Below are positions 51,768 to 62,957 of a stretch of DNA of 64,000 nucleotides, piece by piece. Source of the stretch: Limnohabitans sp. 2KL-17 (GTDB taxonomy: Bacteria > Pseudomonadota > Gammaproteobacteria > Burkholderiales > Burkholderiaceae_C); contig NZ_NESK01000011.1 in the NCBI RefSeq assembly GCF_003063415.1, positions 1-64,000 on the forward strand. Direction: 5' to 3'. Position numbers and translations under genes: made by a program. Each line of letters opens with the position of its first letter. Within the stretch, counting starts at the first letter, position 1. The notes below the pieces were generated by a model. That model made no database searches. It was not told the DNA's origin and saw nothing but the letters and a program-made list of their open reading frames with translations.

Positions 51768-53222
51768 TCAGCCCAGCTTCTTCATCAACAGCGCATTGAC
51801 CTGTCCCGGGTTGGCCTTGCCCTTGCTGGCCTTCATGATCGGGCCGACCAGACCGTTCAGTGCCTTGGTGTTGCCGGCCTTGAACTCTTCCACGTTCTTG
51901 GGGTTGGCGGCCAGCACCTCGTCGATGATTTTTTCCAGCTCGCTGGTGTCGTTCATCTGCTTGAGGCCTTTGGCTTCGATGATGGCATCGACCTCCCCAC
52001 CTTCGGTCCACAGGGCATCAAATACTTGACGCGCCGCGTTGTTGCTGATGGTGTTGTCGCTGATGCGGCCGATCAGTGCGGCCAATTGGGCAGCGCTCAC
52101 CGGGGCTTGCTCGATGGCCATCTCACGGGTGTTCAGGCGGCGTGAGACCTCTCCCATGATCCAGTTGCTGGCCAGTTTGGGCTGCCCGCAGGCTTTGGCG
52201 GTGGCCTCAAAGTAGGCGGCGACCGCCTTGCTTTGGGTCAGTTGGGTGGCGTCGTATTCGGGCAGGGCGTAGTCGCGTACAAAGCGCTCGGCCATCACGC
52301 GGGGCAGCTCGGCCATCTCGCTCTTCACCCGCTCGACCCAATCACGGCCGATCACCAGAGGCGGCAGGTCCGGGTCGGGGAAGTAGCGGTAATCGGCAGC
52401 GTCTTCTTTGGTGCGCATGGCGCGGGTCTCGCCCGTGTCGGGGTCAAACAGCACGGTTGCTTGTTGGATGGTGCGGCCGTCTTCGATCTGGTCGATCTGC
52501 CAGAGCACTTCGTAGTCGATGGCCTGCTGCATGAACTTGAAGCTGTTCAGGTTTTTGATTTCGCGGCGCGTGCCCAGCTCGGCACCAGGTTTGCGCACAG
52601 ACACGTTGGCATCACAACGGAAGCTGCCTTCTTGCATGTTGCCGTCGCAGATGCCGATCCAGGTGACGATTTTGTGCAGCTCTTTGGCGTAGGCCACCGC
52701 TTCGTCGCTGGAGCGCATGTCGGGCTGGGTCACGATCTCGAGCAGCGGGGTGCCGGCGCGGTTCAGGTCGATGCCGGACTGACCAATGAAATCCTCGTGA
52801 AGGGATTTGCCCGCGTCTTCTTCCAGGTGGGCACGTTCCAAGCGCACGGTTTTGCGCACTGTTTCTTGGCCTTCTTCCATGAAGAAAGACACCTCGCCAC
52901 CTTGCACCACCGGGATCTCGAATTGGCTGATCTGGTAGCCCTTGGGCAGGTCGGGGTAGAAGTAATTTTTACGGGCAAAAACGCTGCGCTCGGCGATGTG
53001 CGCATTGATGGCCAGGCCGAACTCAATGGCGCGCTGCACAGCTCCCTCGTTCATTACCGGCAGGGTGCCGGGCAGGGCCATGTCGACCGCGCAGGCTTGC
53101 GTGTTGGGCTCAGCGCCGAACGCTACGGAGGCGCGGCTGAAAATTTTGCTCTGCGTCGAGAGTTGGGTGTGTGTCTCAAAGCCGATCACGACTTCGTAGC
53201 CTTGAACCAATTTAGCGGTCAT
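51768..53222 (-). CDS. gatB: Asp/Glu-tRNA amidotransferase subunit B
   Basis: The 484-residue subunit phosphorylates the tRNA-bound Glu or Asp. [35 protein letters not shown] and [13 protein letters not shown] are the catalytic-cradle motifs, and the C-terminal third is the YqeY-like tRNA-binding domain. ATG 53222 is one base after the gatA stop, so translation is coupled. Its presence implies that Asn-tRNA and/or Gln-tRNA are made indirectly. Confidence 0.96.
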   Translation of the reverse strand: MTAKLVQGYEVVIGFETHTQLSTQSKIFSRASVAFGAEPNTQACAVDMALPGTLPVMNEGAVQRAIEFGLAINAHIAERSVFARKNYFYPDLPKGYQISQFEIPVVQGGEVSFFMEEGQETVRKTVRLERAHLEEDAGKSLHEDFIGQSGIDLNRAGTPLLEIVTQPDMRSSDEAVAYAKELHKIVTWIGICDGNMQEGSFRCDANVSVRKPGAELGTRREIKNLNSFKFMQQAIDYEVLWQIDQIEDGRTIQQATVLFDPDTGETRAMRTKEDAADYRYFPDPDLPPLVIGRDWVERVKSEMAELPRVMAERFVRDYALPEYDATQLTQSKAVAAYFEATAKACGQPKLASNWIMGEVSRRLNTREMAIEQAPVSAAQLAALIGRISDNTISNNAARQVFDALWTEGGEVDAIIEAKGLKQMNDTSELEKIIDEVLAANPKNVEEFKAGNTKALNGLVGPIMKASKGKANPGQVNALLMKKLG

Positions 53223-53223
53223 C

Positions 53224-54684
53224 TCAAATGCCCTCCGGCTGGCGAAGGTGGAAGTCGGTGGCTTGTTGCAGGCGATGTGCGGCATTCAGCAATTGGGCTT
53301 CCTTGAAGTAGTTGCCTATCAGTTGCAAGCCAACGGGCATGCCCTGGGCGCCAAAGCCTGCGGGCACACTCATCGCGGGCAAGCCGGCCAGTGAGGCGGG
53401 CAGGGTGAAGATGTCGGCCAGGTAATCGGCCACCGGGTCGCCCGCGTTTTCGCCAAACTTCCAGGCGACAGAGGGGGCCACAGGTCCGGCGATCACGTCG
53501 CACTCCGTGAAGGCACGCTGAAAATCGTCTGCGATCATGCGGCGGATTTTTTGCGCTTGCAGGTAATAGGCGTCGTAATAGCCATGGCTCAGCACATAGG
53601 CGCCGGTCATGATGCGGCGCTTGACCTCGTTGCCAAAGCCCTCGGCGCGTGTCTTCTTGTACATGTCCACCAGGTCGGCGTAGTCCTTGGCGCGGAGGCC
53701 GAACTTCACGCCGTCGAAGCGGCTCAGGTTCGAGCTGGCTTCGGCCGGGGCAATGATGTAGTACACCGGAATCGACAACTCGGTGCGCGGCAAGCTGATG
53801 GGCACCAGCTTGGCTCCCAGCTTTTCGAGTTCGCGCAAGGCACCGTCCACGGCAGCGCGCACGTCGGCCGCCAGGCCTTCGCCAAAGAACTCTTGGGGCA
53901 CGCCAATGCGCAGGCCTTCGATCGGGCGGTTCAGTGATGCCGAGAAGTCTTCGGTGGGCATGTCCAGCGAGGTCGAGTCGCGGTCAAGATCGGGGCCGCA
54001 CATGGCCGACAGCAGCAAGGCGCAATCTTCGGCGCTACGGGCCATGGGGCCTGCTTGGTCGAGGCTGGAGGCGTAGGCGATCATCCCGTAACGGCTGGCG
54101 CGGCCATAGGTGGGTTTGATGCCGGTGATGCCGCAAAAGCTGGCGGGCTGGCGGATGGAGCCACCCGTGTCGGTGCCGGTGGCGGCGGGCGCCAGGCCTG
54201 CGGCCACTGCAGCAGCGCTGCCGCCAGACGAGCCGCCGGGCACGCGTGAAGTGCCCCAGGGGTTTTGCACCGGGCCATAGGCCGAGTTTTCGTTGGCCGA
54301 GCCCATGGCGAATTCGTCGCAGTTGAGCTTGCCCAAAGTGACCATGCCGGCAGTGCGCAGGCGTTGCACCACGGTGGCGTCAAACGGGGAGCGGTAGCCG
54401 CTCAGGATTTTCGACCCCGCTGTGGTGGCGAAGTCACGGGTCACAAACACGTCTTTGTGCGCGACGGGGACACCTTCCAGTGGCCCGGCTGTGCCATCGG
54501 CCAGTTTGGCGTCTGAGGCGCGTGCCTGGGCCAGCGTGACTTCGCTGTCGATGTCCAGAAATGCGTTGTGCGGGTTGCCGCCAGTGTGGGCCAGAAAGCG
54601 CGTGGCCACTTCGACAGCGCTGACTTGTCCGGACTTCAAAAGGTCGGCTAGCGCTTTCACGCTGAGCTGGTGCAGATCACTCAT
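53224..54684 (-). CDS. gatA: Asp/Glu-tRNA amidotransferase subunit A
   Basis: Amidase-signature enzyme of 486 residues that frees ammonia from glutamine. [12 protein letters not shown] holds the catalytic Lys, [15 protein letters not shown] the cis-Ser, and [16 protein letters not shown] the nucleophilic Ser. It lies between gatC (three bases upstream) and gatB (one base downstream). Confidence 0.96.
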   Translation of the reverse strand: MSDLHQLSVKALADLLKSGQVSAVEVATRFLAHTGGNPHNAFLDIDSEVTLAQARASDAKLADGTAGPLEGVPVAHKDVFVTRDFATTAGSKILSGYRSPFDATVVQRLRTAGMVTLGKLNCDEFAMGSANENSAYGPVQNPWGTSRVPGGSSGGSAAAVAAGLAPAATGTDTGGSIRQPASFCGITGIKPTYGRASRYGMIAYASSLDQAGPMARSAEDCALLLSAMCGPDLDRDSTSLDMPTEDFSASLNRPIEGLRIGVPQEFFGEGLAADVRAAVDGALRELEKLGAKLVPISLPRTELSIPVYYIIAPAEASSNLSRFDGVKFGLRAKDYADLVDMYKKTRAEGFGNEVKRRIMTGAYVLSHGYYDAYYLQAQKIRRMIADDFQRAFTECDVIAGPVAPSVAWKFGENAGDPVADYLADIFTLPASLAGLPAMSVPAGFGAQGMPVGLQLIGNYFKEAQLLNAAHRLQQATDFHLRQPEGI

Positions 54685-54687
54685 GGC

Positions 54688-54987
54688 TTACTCGATGACT
54701 TTGGGGACCAGGAACAGGCCGCGTTCCACGGCGGGGGCGCTTCGCTGGTTCAGGTCGCGTTGGTTGGGCTCGCTCACCACGTCAGGGCGCAGGCGCAGCG
54801 TGATGTCCTGGATGGCCGCCACGGGGTGGGCCATCGGCTCGATGCCGGTGGTGTCCACAGCCTGCATGGCTTCAACGATGCCGAAAAAGCCATTGATTTG
54901 AATGAGCATGCGCTCACTTTCGTCGGGCTTGAGCTCCAGCCGGGCGAGGTTCGCAATCCGGGCAATATCCTGCGGGGTCAGGGACAT
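54688..54987 (-). CDS. gatC: Asp/Glu-tRNA amidotransferase subunit C
   Basis: The 99-residue clamp protein stabilises GatA-Gat[18 protein letters not shown] and [19 protein letters not shown] are the family motifs. First gene of the gatCAB operon, divergent from mreB across about 210 bp. Confidence 0.95.
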   Translation of the reverse strand: MSLTPQDIARIANLARLELKPDESERMLIQINGFFGIVEAMQAVDTTGIEPMAHPVAAIQDITLRLRPDVVSEPNQRDLNQRSAPAVERGLFLVPKVIE

Positions 54988-55106
54988 GGTTTGAAAAGAG
55001 TTGTAAAGGACGGGTTTTCCAGCTCAAACGGGGCTTGGAAGCGGCTGTTTCAGCAGGGGATCGGGTATTATCCAGTGTTTGTCGCAGCTCACATCTCAGC
55101 CTCTGA

Positions 55107-56240
<1,134 letters not shown>

Positions 56241-56311
56241 GCCACGCACCGGGCTGCTGAATGGCAGCCAGGTTCCAACTTTTAAAAACCTGAATCCGGC
56301 GCACCTCTTTC

Positions 56312-57268
56312 ATGGCCCTGGATACCCTTGAACGCAGTGCTCCGCCGATTTTTCGGCAAGGCCTGTCTGCCACCACCAAATTGGTTCTGCTTGCGCTGCT
56401 ATCTGTATTGTTGATGGCCTCAGACCACCGCTTTCGGATTTCGCAGCCGCTTCGTGCGGGCATTGCCATCGTGCTGGCCCCTTTTCAGTGGTTGTCATTG
56501 CAGCCGGTGCGTGCTGTAGGCGCTGTGGGGCTGTACTTTGGCAATCTGGAAGATGCACAAGATGCCGCTCAGAATTTTCAGACACGCGCCATAGCGCAGG
56601 CGCAACGCCTGCAACAAGTCGAACAGTTGAAGCAAGAAAACGCCCAGTTGCGGGAGTTGCTGGCCTTGCGTGAACAAATCGCAGGGCCCACCAAAGCCGT
56701 GGAAGTGCTTTACAACACAGCAGACCCTTACACCGACCGCATCGTGGTGGACCGTGGGCAAATCGCTGGCATTGTGCAAGGCTCAGCAGTCATCGATGCT
56801 TCGGGTGTTGTCGGTCAAGTCACGCGGGTGTACCCCCTGGTCAGTGAGGTGACCTTGCTGACAGACCGTGACCAGAGCATTCCTGTCATGAATGCCCGCA
56901 CTGGCAGCCGCCATGTGGCAGTGGGTGACCCGTCCATGCAAGGGGGCTCGCTTGAACTGAAGTTCATGCCCTCCGGTACCGATGTCAAACAAGGCGATTT
57001 GCTCACCACCAGTGGCATCGACGGTGTCTACCCGCCTGGGTTGCATGTGGGACATATCAGCCAGATAGACCGCCGAGTGGATTCGTCGTTTGCCCGGGTT
57101 CATGCCACCCCGGCGGCCAAACCGAGAGGTCGGCATTTGCTGGTGCTGATGCCTGCAAAAGATTGGCCCGCCGCCCCCGTGGCGACACCAGAGCCCAAAC
57201 GCCCTGGCAAGGGCCGTGCACCCAATGTGGATGCCGTGGCTAACCCTTCATCAGGAGCCAAGCCATGA
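56312..57268 (+). CDS. mreC: Rod-shape determining protein MreC
   Basis: The 318-residue periplasmic scaffold has one N-terminal membrane helix (TKLVLLALLSVLLMASDHRF), a coiled coil (AQRLQQVEQLKQENAQLREL, residues about 92-111) and beta-barrel domains with VVDRGQIAGIVQGSAVI and GDLLTTSGIDGVYPPGLHVG. A Pro/Ala/Lys-rich tail follows. It links MreB to PBP2. Its end overlaps mreD by four bases. Confidence 0.95.
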   Translation: MALDTLERSAPPIFRQGLSATTKLVLLALLSVLLMASDHRFRISQPLRAGIAIVLAPFQWLSLQPVRAVGAVGLYFGNLEDAQDAAQNFQTRAIAQAQRLQQVEQLKQENAQLRELLALREQIAGPTKAVEVLYNTADPYTDRIVVDRGQIAGIVQGSAVIDASGVVGQVTRVYPLVSEVTLLTDRDQSIPVMNARTGSRHVAVGDPSMQGGSLELKFMPSGTDVKQGDLLTTSGIDGVYPPGLHVGHISQIDRRVDSSFARVHATPAAKPRGRHLLVLMPAKDWPAAPVATPEPKRPGKGRAPNVDAVANPSSGAKP

Positions 57269-57786
57269 TCATGCCCGCAGGGCGTCCACTGCTCTTGCCT
57301 GCCAATTCCCGTTTCATTGCCTTGACCGTGGTGGTTGGCTTGTTGTTGAACATGTTGCTGGGCTTTGTGGGCTGGCACTGGTTGCCCGATGTTCTGGCCA
57401 TCGTGGTCGTGTTCTGGAATGTTCACCAGCCTCGCCGTGTGGGGGTGTTGCTGGCTTTCTTGCTGGGCCTTGCGTTGGATGTGCATGAGTCAGCGTTGCT
57501 GGGACAAAACGCTTTGTCGTATGTCGTGCTGAGCAGCATGGCGCTGGCCATTCAGCGGCGACTTCTTTGGTTTCCATTGCGTGAGCAAGCCCTGCAAATT
57601 GTTCCACTTTTTGTCGCAACTGCATTACTGGAATGGGTGATCCGTTTGATCGTGCAAGATGCCTGGCCGCACTGGACTCAACTTTTCGCCCCCCTCATGC
57701 AAGCGGCCCTTTGGCCGCTGATAGGGGCATTGCTGCTCGCACCGCAGCGGCGCGCTTTTGATCCCGACAACATCCGTCCCCTTTGA
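57265..57786 (+). CDS. mreD: Rod-shape determining protein MreD
   Basis: A 173-residue integral membrane protein with about five helices (LTVVVGLLLNMLLGFVGWHW, VLLAFLLGLALDVHES, AALWPLIGALLLAPQ). DVLAIVVVFWNVHQPRRVG and LGLALDVHESALLGQNALSY are family motifs. Start ATG 57265 overlaps the mreC stop and the gene ends two bases before mrdA. Confidence 0.94.
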   Translation: MIMPAGRPLLLPANSRFIALTVVVGLLLNMLLGFVGWHWLPDVLAIVVVFWNVHQPRRVGVLLAFLLGLALDVHESALLGQNALSYVVLSSMALAIQRRLLWFPLREQALQIVPLFVATALLEWVIRLIVQDAWPHWTQLFAPLMQAALWPLIGALLLAPQRRAFDPDNIRPL

Positions 57787-57788
57787 CC

Positions 57789-59762
57789 ATGTCACTCAGG
57801 CTGCCCTCACTTGCCGATTTACGGGATAGTCAGGCCGATTTGCAGCGGTTTCGCAGCCGTGTGGCCATTGCTCAGATCGTCGTGTTGGCGTGCTTTGTCC
57901 TGGTGATTGTTCGCTTGTCGTATTTGCAAATCGTGCGCCACGAAGACCTGCTGGAGCAGGCTGAAAACAACCGTACTGCAGTGATCCCGACAGTCCCGCC
58001 GCGGGGCACCATTCTGGACCGCAATGGCGTGGTGCTGGCCAGCAACTATTCGGCGTACACCTTGGAGATCACACCCTCGAAAGTGCTTAACCTGGAAGCC
58101 ACGATCGATGCCCTGGGCGAAGTGGTGGACATTCAGGGCAAAGACCGCCGTCGGTTCAAGCGCTTGCGTGAAGACTCGCGAAGCTTTGACTCCTTGCCCA
58201 TTCGCACGCGCTTGAGTGACGAGGAAGTGGCGCGTTTCAGCGCACAGCGCTACCGTTTTCCGGGTGTTGAAATCAAGGCCCGCTTGTTTCGGCAATACCC
58301 CTACGGTGAATTGGCCAGCCATGTGGTGGGCTACATCGGTCGCATCAATACCAAGGAAAAAGAGCGCATTGAAGAAGACGACGATGCGGGCAATTACCGC
58401 GGCACCGAATACATCGGGAAACTGGGCGTGGAGCAGCGGTACGAGCGTGAGTTGCATGGCATCACGGGTGTGAACCGGGTCGAAACCTCGGCGGGTGGGC
58501 GTGCCACACGCAGTTTGTCGAGCCGTCTGGCGACACCCGGACAGAACGTGGTGCTGTCGATCGACATCCAGTTGCAAAAAATGGTGGAGGACTTGTTTGG
58601 CAACCGGCGCGGCGCCTTGGTCGCGCTGGACCCGAACACCGGTGAGGTGCTGGCCTTTGTCAGCAAACCCACGTTCGACCCCAATTTTTTTGTGGATGGC
58701 ATCGATGTTGACAACTGGAAAATGCTCAACGAGTCGATTGACAAGCCATTGCTCAATCGGGCCTTGCGCGGCACCTATCCACCGGGCTCCACTTACAAGC
58801 CTTTCATGGCGATGGCCGCTTTGTCCACTGGCAAACGCAGCGCCAGTACCGTCATCAACGATGCTGGTTCGTGGACGTATGGTGGCCATACTTTCCGCAG
58901 TCATGGCGATGCTGGCCTTGGCCCGGTCGACATGGTTCGCTCGATCGTGCTGTCCAGCAACGTGTATTACTACTCGCTGGCCAACGACATGGGGGTGGAC
59001 GTTATCCACGACTTCATGAAGCCGCTGGGCTTTGGCCAAATCACGGGCATCGACTTGCCCGGTGAGGTTCGCGGCATTTTGCCCAGCACCGAATGGAAGC
59101 GCAGTTATTACAAAAAGCCTGAGCAAAAAAAATGGTATGGCGGCGAAACTATTTCGCTGGGCATTGGTCAGGGCTACAACACCTTCACCATGCTGCAGCT
59201 GGCTTCGGCCACCGCCACTCTGGCCAGTGGAGGCGTGCAGTTCAAGCCCCGGGTGGTCACGGCCACGCAAGACGCCCTGACCCACGCCCAGTCGCAGGTC
59301 AATGCGTCAGAGCCCCTGAACCTGGGCTTCAAGCCCGAGCACATGGAGGTGATACGCAACGGATTGACGGGTGTGGTGACCTCGGGCACATCGGCCCGGG
59401 TGTTCGCCGGTGCCGGTTACACCAGTGCAGGAAAAACAGGCACAGCCCAGGCCGTGAGCATTGGGCAAAAAGAAAAATACAACGCCGCCAATTTGTCCGA
59501 GTACCAGCGTGACCATGCCTTGTACATGGCCTACGCACCGGCCGAGGCACCCAAAATTGCGCTGGCGGTGGTGGTCGAAAATGCCGGGTTTGGCGCAGCA
59601 TCGGCCGCGCCCATTGCGCGGCGCGTTTTTGACTATTGGTTGCTGGGGCAATACCCCAGCGAAGAAGACATGGCTGCCACCCAAAAAGGCCAATCGGCCA
59701 GCCCGATAGGCAAGCCCCGCACCAAGCAGGATGTGCCGCTGGAAAGCCGGCGGGGCAACTGA
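57789..59762 (+). CDS. mrdA: Peptidoglycan transpeptidase PBP2
   Basis: The 657-residue class B penicillin-binding protein elongates the side wall. One membrane helix (IAQIVVLACFVLVIVRLSYL) is followed by the pedestal (PPRGTILDRNGVVLASNYSA) and the transpeptidase domain with the Ser-x-x-Lys of GSTYKPFMAMAALS, the SxN of VLSSNVYYYS and the KTG of SAGKTGTAQAVS. The rodA glycosyltransferase gene, often next in this operon, does not follow; the next gene is on the other strand. ATG 57789 is used rather than TTG 57783. Confidence 0.96.
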   Translation: MSLRLPSLADLRDSQADLQRFRSRVAIAQIVVLACFVLVIVRLSYLQIVRHEDLLEQAENNRTAVIPTVPPRGTILDRNGVVLASNYSAYTLEITPSKVLNLEATIDALGEVVDIQGKDRRRFKRLREDSRSFDSLPIRTRLSDEEVARFSAQRYRFPGVEIKARLFRQYPYGELASHVVGYIGRINTKEKERIEEDDDAGNYRGTEYIGKLGVEQRYERELHGITGVNRVETSAGGRATRSLSSRLATPGQNVVLSIDIQLQKMVEDLFGNRRGALVALDPNTGEVLAFVSKPTFDPNFFVDGIDVDNWKMLNESIDKPLLNRALRGTYPPGSTYKPFMAMAALSTGKRSASTVINDAGSWTYGGHTFRSHGDAGLGPVDMVRSIVLSSNVYYYSLANDMGVDVIHDFMKPLGFGQITGIDLPGEVRGILPSTEWKRSYYKKPEQKKWYGGETISLGIGQGYNTFTMLQLASATATLASGGVQFKPRVVTATQDALTHAQSQVNASEPLNLGFKPEHMEVIRNGLTGVVTSGTSARVFAGAGYTSAGKTGTAQAVSIGQKEKYNAANLSEYQRDHALYMAYAPAEAPKIALAVVVENAGFGAASAAPIARRVFDYWLLGQYPSEEDMAATQKGQSASPIGKPRTKQDVPLESRRGN

Positions 59763-59790
59763 CTTCTAAGCCAAGGGTTTTGTGGGCGCT

Positions 59791-60204
59791 TCAGCTGTCG
59801 TAAACCGTGCCCAGGTCGGCAAAGCCCTTGACCTCGATCGGGTTGCCAAACGGGTCCATGAAGAACATGGTCCATTGCTCGCCCGGCTGACCCGCAAAGC
59901 GCAGATGCGGGTCGACCACAAACTTCATGTGTGCTGCCTGCAGGCGGTCGGCCAGGGCTTGCCAGTCGTCTTTTTGCAAGACCAGGCCAAAGTGCGGCAT
60001 GGGCACCAGGTGTTCACCGACATGGCCCGTGAGGGTGGTTTTGAAAGCTTCACCCAGATGCAAGGAGATCTGGTGCGAGAAAAAGTCAAAGTCCACCCAG
60101 GTGTCTGTGGACCGACCCTCTTTGCAACCCAGCACGCCCCCGTAAAAGCGGCGGGCTTCGTTGAGGTCGGTGACATGAAAGGCAAAATGAAAAAGGCTGC
60201 GCAT
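59791..60204 (-). CDS. VOC-superfamily (glyoxalase-like) protein
   Basis: The 137-residue protein has the two-part beta-alpha-beta-beta-beta fold: LFHFAFHVTDLNEARRFYGG carries the first metal His and MFFMDPFGNPIEVKGF the C-terminal Glu. VDFDFFSHQISLHLGE lies between. Enzymes of this fold include lyases and extradiol dioxygenases; the activity here is unknown. ATG 60204 (MRSLFHF) is preferred to the start four codons upstream. It converges with mrdA. Confidence 0.85.
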   Translation of the reverse strand: MRSLFHFAFHVTDLNEARRFYGGVLGCKEGRSTDTWVDFDFFSHQISLHLGEAFKTTLTGHVGEHLVPMPHFGLVLQKDDWQALADRLQAAHMKFVVDPHLRFAGQPGEQWTMFFMDPFGNPIEVKGFADLGTVYDS

Positions 60205-60233
60205 GACCGAAAGCATAGCAGCCAGAATGTGCG

Positions 60234-60605
60234 TCAGCGCCTTTGCTCAACCAAGGTCTGACAGTCAATGCAGCGCTTGGCCGTCGGGTAGGCCGTCAGC
60301 CGGTTGGCGGGAACGGTAACGCCGCAATCGGTACACAAGCCAAAAGTACCCGCCTGAATGCGCTCCAGCGCGGCCTCGATATCGCCCAATTCGGCGGTTT
60401 CGTGTTCGTTCATGGCGAACTCAGTCTGCCGCTCGGACTGGATCTGGGCGCGTGACTGGAAGCTGTTGTCAAAGTGATCAGCGGCCACATCGGCGCGTGA
60501 GACCACACCGCCGCGTTCGTAGGCGATGCGCTCCAACAGCTGCGCCCGGGCCTTGATCAGCTGGGCTTTGAAAACATCATGGGGGTGTGGAGTGGCTGTG
60601 TTCAT
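60234..60605 (-). CDS. DksA/TraR-family C4 zinc-finger protein
   Basis: The 123-residue protein has a helical N-terminal half (LIKARAQLLERIAYERGG) and a C-terminal four-cysteine finger, CTDCGVTVPANRLTAYPTAK then RCIDC. DksA-type proteins enter the RNA polymerase secondary channel and work with ppGpp; this one is shorter than DksA (about 150 residues), so it is a paralogue. ATG 60605 is taken as the start. The VOC gene follows 29 bp later on the same strand. Confidence 0.88.
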   Translation of the reverse strand: MNTATPHPHDVFKAQLIKARAQLLERIAYERGGVVSRADVAADHFDNSFQSRAQIQSERQTEFAMNEHETAELGDIEAALERIQAGTFGLCTDCGVTVPANRLTAYPTAKRCIDCQTLVEQRR

Positions 60606-60704
60606 GGGATCATCATGAATCCACCCTGGGGATGGTTGGTTGATGCAGGTCAACCAACCGGGGGCTGACCCATGATGTGGGTCAAGCTCCCGTGCCCTGG
60701 GAAA

Positions 60705-61355
60705 TCAGGCCTTGGCTTTGGCCCGCGCCATCATCAACTCGGTGTTGGCCTTTCGGTCGGTGTTGACCTGTTGCATGACGGGCCGTTCATTCATGCGTTT
60801 GAGGTAATCGCGAACGGGCAGTTCCGCCAAATAGTCACGGCCGTAAACCACCTTGGTGGCGGCCGAGACCAAAGGCAAATGCACCACGGCCGCGCAGTCG
60901 GCCAGTGTCAGGCTGTCGCCCCACATGAACGGGCTGAACTGGGCCAGCTTGGCAAAAGCGGCCACGTTCTTTTCAAGCTGGGCACCGGTTTTTTCCTTGG
61001 CACTGTCGCTGATCTGCCCGCCAAAGAAAGCTTGCGTGTACAGGTTGCGGGCCACCAGCTCCAGGTGCAGCTCCAGAAAAGTCACCAGCTCGCGCACCTT
61101 GGCCGCGGCAAACGGGTCAGCTGGAAGCAAGGGGTTTTGCGGGTACTTTTGTTCGATGTACTCCATGATCACCCCCGACTCGCACAACATGCCTTGTTCG
61201 GTCTTGAGGTAGGGCACCTTGCCCAGGGGGCTGCCCACGGCATCGGTCTGGCCCACCCAGGCCAGCTCTTCTGTAAAGGGCACGTTTTTTTCGAGCAAGG
61301 CCAGTTTGACCTTGTTGTAGTAGTTGCTGGCCGAAAAGCCGCAGAGTGTGAGCAT
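60705..61355 (-). CDS. Glutathione S-transferase
   Basis: The 216-residue protein has a thioredoxin-like N-terminal domain (LTLCGFSASNYYNKVKLALL; the Ser/Tyr of SNYYNK is the likely glutathione contact, then GKVPYLKTEQGMLCESGVI) and a helical C-terminal domain (FMWGDSLTLADCAAVVHLPL). The ligand and physiological substrate are unknown. ATG 61355 fits the fold start; the open frame extends upstream without GST features. Confidence 0.9.
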   Translation of the reverse strand: MLTLCGFSASNYYNKVKLALLEKNVPFTEELAWVGQTDAVGSPLGKVPYLKTEQGMLCESGVIMEYIEQKYPQNPLLPADPFAAAKVRELVTFLELHLELVARNLYTQAFFGGQISDSAKEKTGAQLEKNVAAFAKLAQFSPFMWGDSLTLADCAAVVHLPLVSAATKVVYGRDYLAELPVRDYLKRMNERPVMQQVNTDRKANTELMMARAKAKA

Positions 61356-61516
61356 GAGGGTCTCCAGTAAAAGTGAACGAATACTGCCCAAGATTAAACG
61401 AGGGTCAACACCGCATGGGTCACGAACTTGACCCGGTGCTGATTTTAAAAAGTCAATCAGCCGTCGGGCCAAGGTGCCTCCGTTTAGTCGGCATCCCTGA
61501 ATGCCATAATTCGGCT

Positions 61517-61882
61517 ATGACCCCGATGCAAACCCTGCGCAACGCCCCCCACCTCACCCGCCTCGTGCTGGTGTGGTTTGCGTTGTTCATCGGGGTGGCC
61601 GTGGCCTCGCCGCTGGTCAACCCCGAGGGCGTGCAACTGGTGTGCACCACAGCGGGGAGTGTCAAGCTGCTCCAGCTCGATGCCGATGGAGAAGAGGCGC
61701 AAGGCAGCCAAAACGGCCTGCACTGCCCCTTGTGTTTGCCGGTGACGACGCCCCCCATGGTGTGTGTTCAAGCGCCAGTCCATGGCGGACTGTCTTATGC
61801 GCTGCTTCCGATAGAGCAGGCCCGAATGGCCTCGCTCATCGGCCTGCCCTGGCAGGCCCGCGCTCCCCCCGCCTTTATCTGA
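61517..61882 (+). CDS. DUF2946 family protein (copper locus, copy 1)
   Basis: The 121-residue protein has an N-terminal membrane segment or signal (LTRLVLVWFALFIGVAVASP) and a short exported part with LHCPLCLPVTTPP, a His-Cys-x-x-Cys candidate metal site. DUF2946 genes usually sit beside copper transport genes, as here. A second copy follows the copper chaperone gene. Exact role unknown; a periplasmic metal-binding function is inferred. Confidence 0.85.
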   Translation: MTPMQTLRNAPHLTRLVLVWFALFIGVAVASPLVNPEGVQLVCTTAGSVKLLQLDADGEEAQGSQNGLHCPLCLPVTTPPMVCVQAPVHGGLSYALLPIEQARMASLIGLPWQARAPPAFI

Positions 61883-61999
61883 TCACTGCGCCAGTTTGTC
61901 GGCTGGGTGCGGCTTGACCTACTTGTCGAAGTGCTGGTGTGCTTGTGCAGGGCGCCACCTGATATTTTCCCTTTTTGTCTTTTTTAACTGGAGTTCGCC

Positions 62000-62467
62000 A
62001 TGAAGCGCGTTGTCATTTCTTTAGCAGTTCTTTTTTCGATGGTTGCTGCCCAAGCTCAAGTGACCGTGAAAGACGCCTGGGTGCGTGCTACCGTGGCGCA
62101 GCAAAAAGCCACGGGGGCTTTCATGCAGTTGCAATCGGCGCAAGACGCCAAGCTGATCTCGGTCCAATCGCCCGTGGCCGCCGTGGTCGAGGTGCATGAA
62201 ATGGCCATGGACGGCGGCGTCATGAAAATGCGTGCTGTGCCCAGCCTGGCTTTGCCGGCAGGCAAGGCGGTAGAACTCAAGCCTGGCAGCTACCACGTCA
62301 TGTTGATGGACCTGAAGGGCCAGGTCAAAGACGGCGACACCGTGCCCGTGACCCTGGTGGTCGAGGGCAAGGACGGCAAGCGCCAGAACATCAACATCAA
62401 GGTGCCCGCCCGCTCAGCCGCAGCACCTGCCATGAAGCATGGCGATGGCCAGATGCACAAACATTGA
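62000..62467 (+). CDS. Periplasmic copper chaperone PCu(A)C
   Basis: The 155-residue protein starts MKRVVISLAVLFSMVAAQAQ, a signal peptide. The copper site follows the family rule H-x-M...M...H-x-M: EVHEMAMDGGVMKMRAV then PGSYHVMLMDL. The extra C-terminal tail MKHGDGQMHKH adds Met/His ligands. PCu(A)C delivers Cu(I) to cytochrome oxidase. Placed between two DUF2946 genes and ahead of a TonB-dependent receptor, it probably accepts imported copper. Confidence 0.93.
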   Translation: MKRVVISLAVLFSMVAAQAQVTVKDAWVRATVAQQKATGAFMQLQSAQDAKLISVQSPVAAVVEVHEMAMDGGVMKMRAVPSLALPAGKAVELKPGSYHVMLMDLKGQVKDGDTVPVTLVVEGKDGKRQNINIKVPARSAAAPAMKHGDGQMHKH

Positions 62468-62495
62468 ACGACTGACGTCGCACTGAGACTAAGCC

Positions 62496-62861
62496 GTGTT
62501 CATTTTTGCCACCTCAAAACACGCGGTTGCACGGCTGGTTCTGGCGTGGTACGTGTTGTTTGTCGCCGTGTCGGTGATGGCTTCGGTGGCTCAGCCGCGC
62601 AGCATGGAGGTAGTGTGCAGCAGCATGGGGGTCATTAAAGTCATCGTCCCAAGCGGTGAAGCCGAGCCAGACCAAGTCATGGCGATGGATTGCCCTTTGT
62701 GCGCCCACACCACGCCTGTTTTGTCACCCTTGCCCGCACTGACGAATTCGGTGGCGGTCGTTTCGGCGCTGTCACATGTGCTCATGCCGGTGTCCGAGGC
62801 CATTCTGGTCTCGCTCACCGCGCCGCCTTTGCCCTCTCGCGGGCCACCTGTTTTGAATTGA
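62496..62861 (+). CDS. DUF2946 family protein (copper locus, copy 2)
   Basis: A 121-residue relative of the protein at 61517, the same length, with RLVLAWYVLFVAVSVMASVA as membrane segment and MDCPLCAHTTPV carrying Cys-x-x-Cys. The start is GTG at 62496. The two copies have the same plan and probably arose by duplication around the chaperone gene. Confidence 0.85.
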   Translation: MFIFATSKHAVARLVLAWYVLFVAVSVMASVAQPRSMEVVCSSMGVIKVIVPSGEAEPDQVMAMDCPLCAHTTPVLSPLPALTNSVAVVSALSHVLMPVSEAILVSLTAPPLPSRGPPVLN

Positions 62862-62957
62862 TCATTTCTTGACGTCAGCTATCGCCGCAAGGTGATTGGC
62901 TTTTGTGATTGACCGTGTGCCGATGATGCTTGCGGTTGCAGATTGATTTGAAACAAC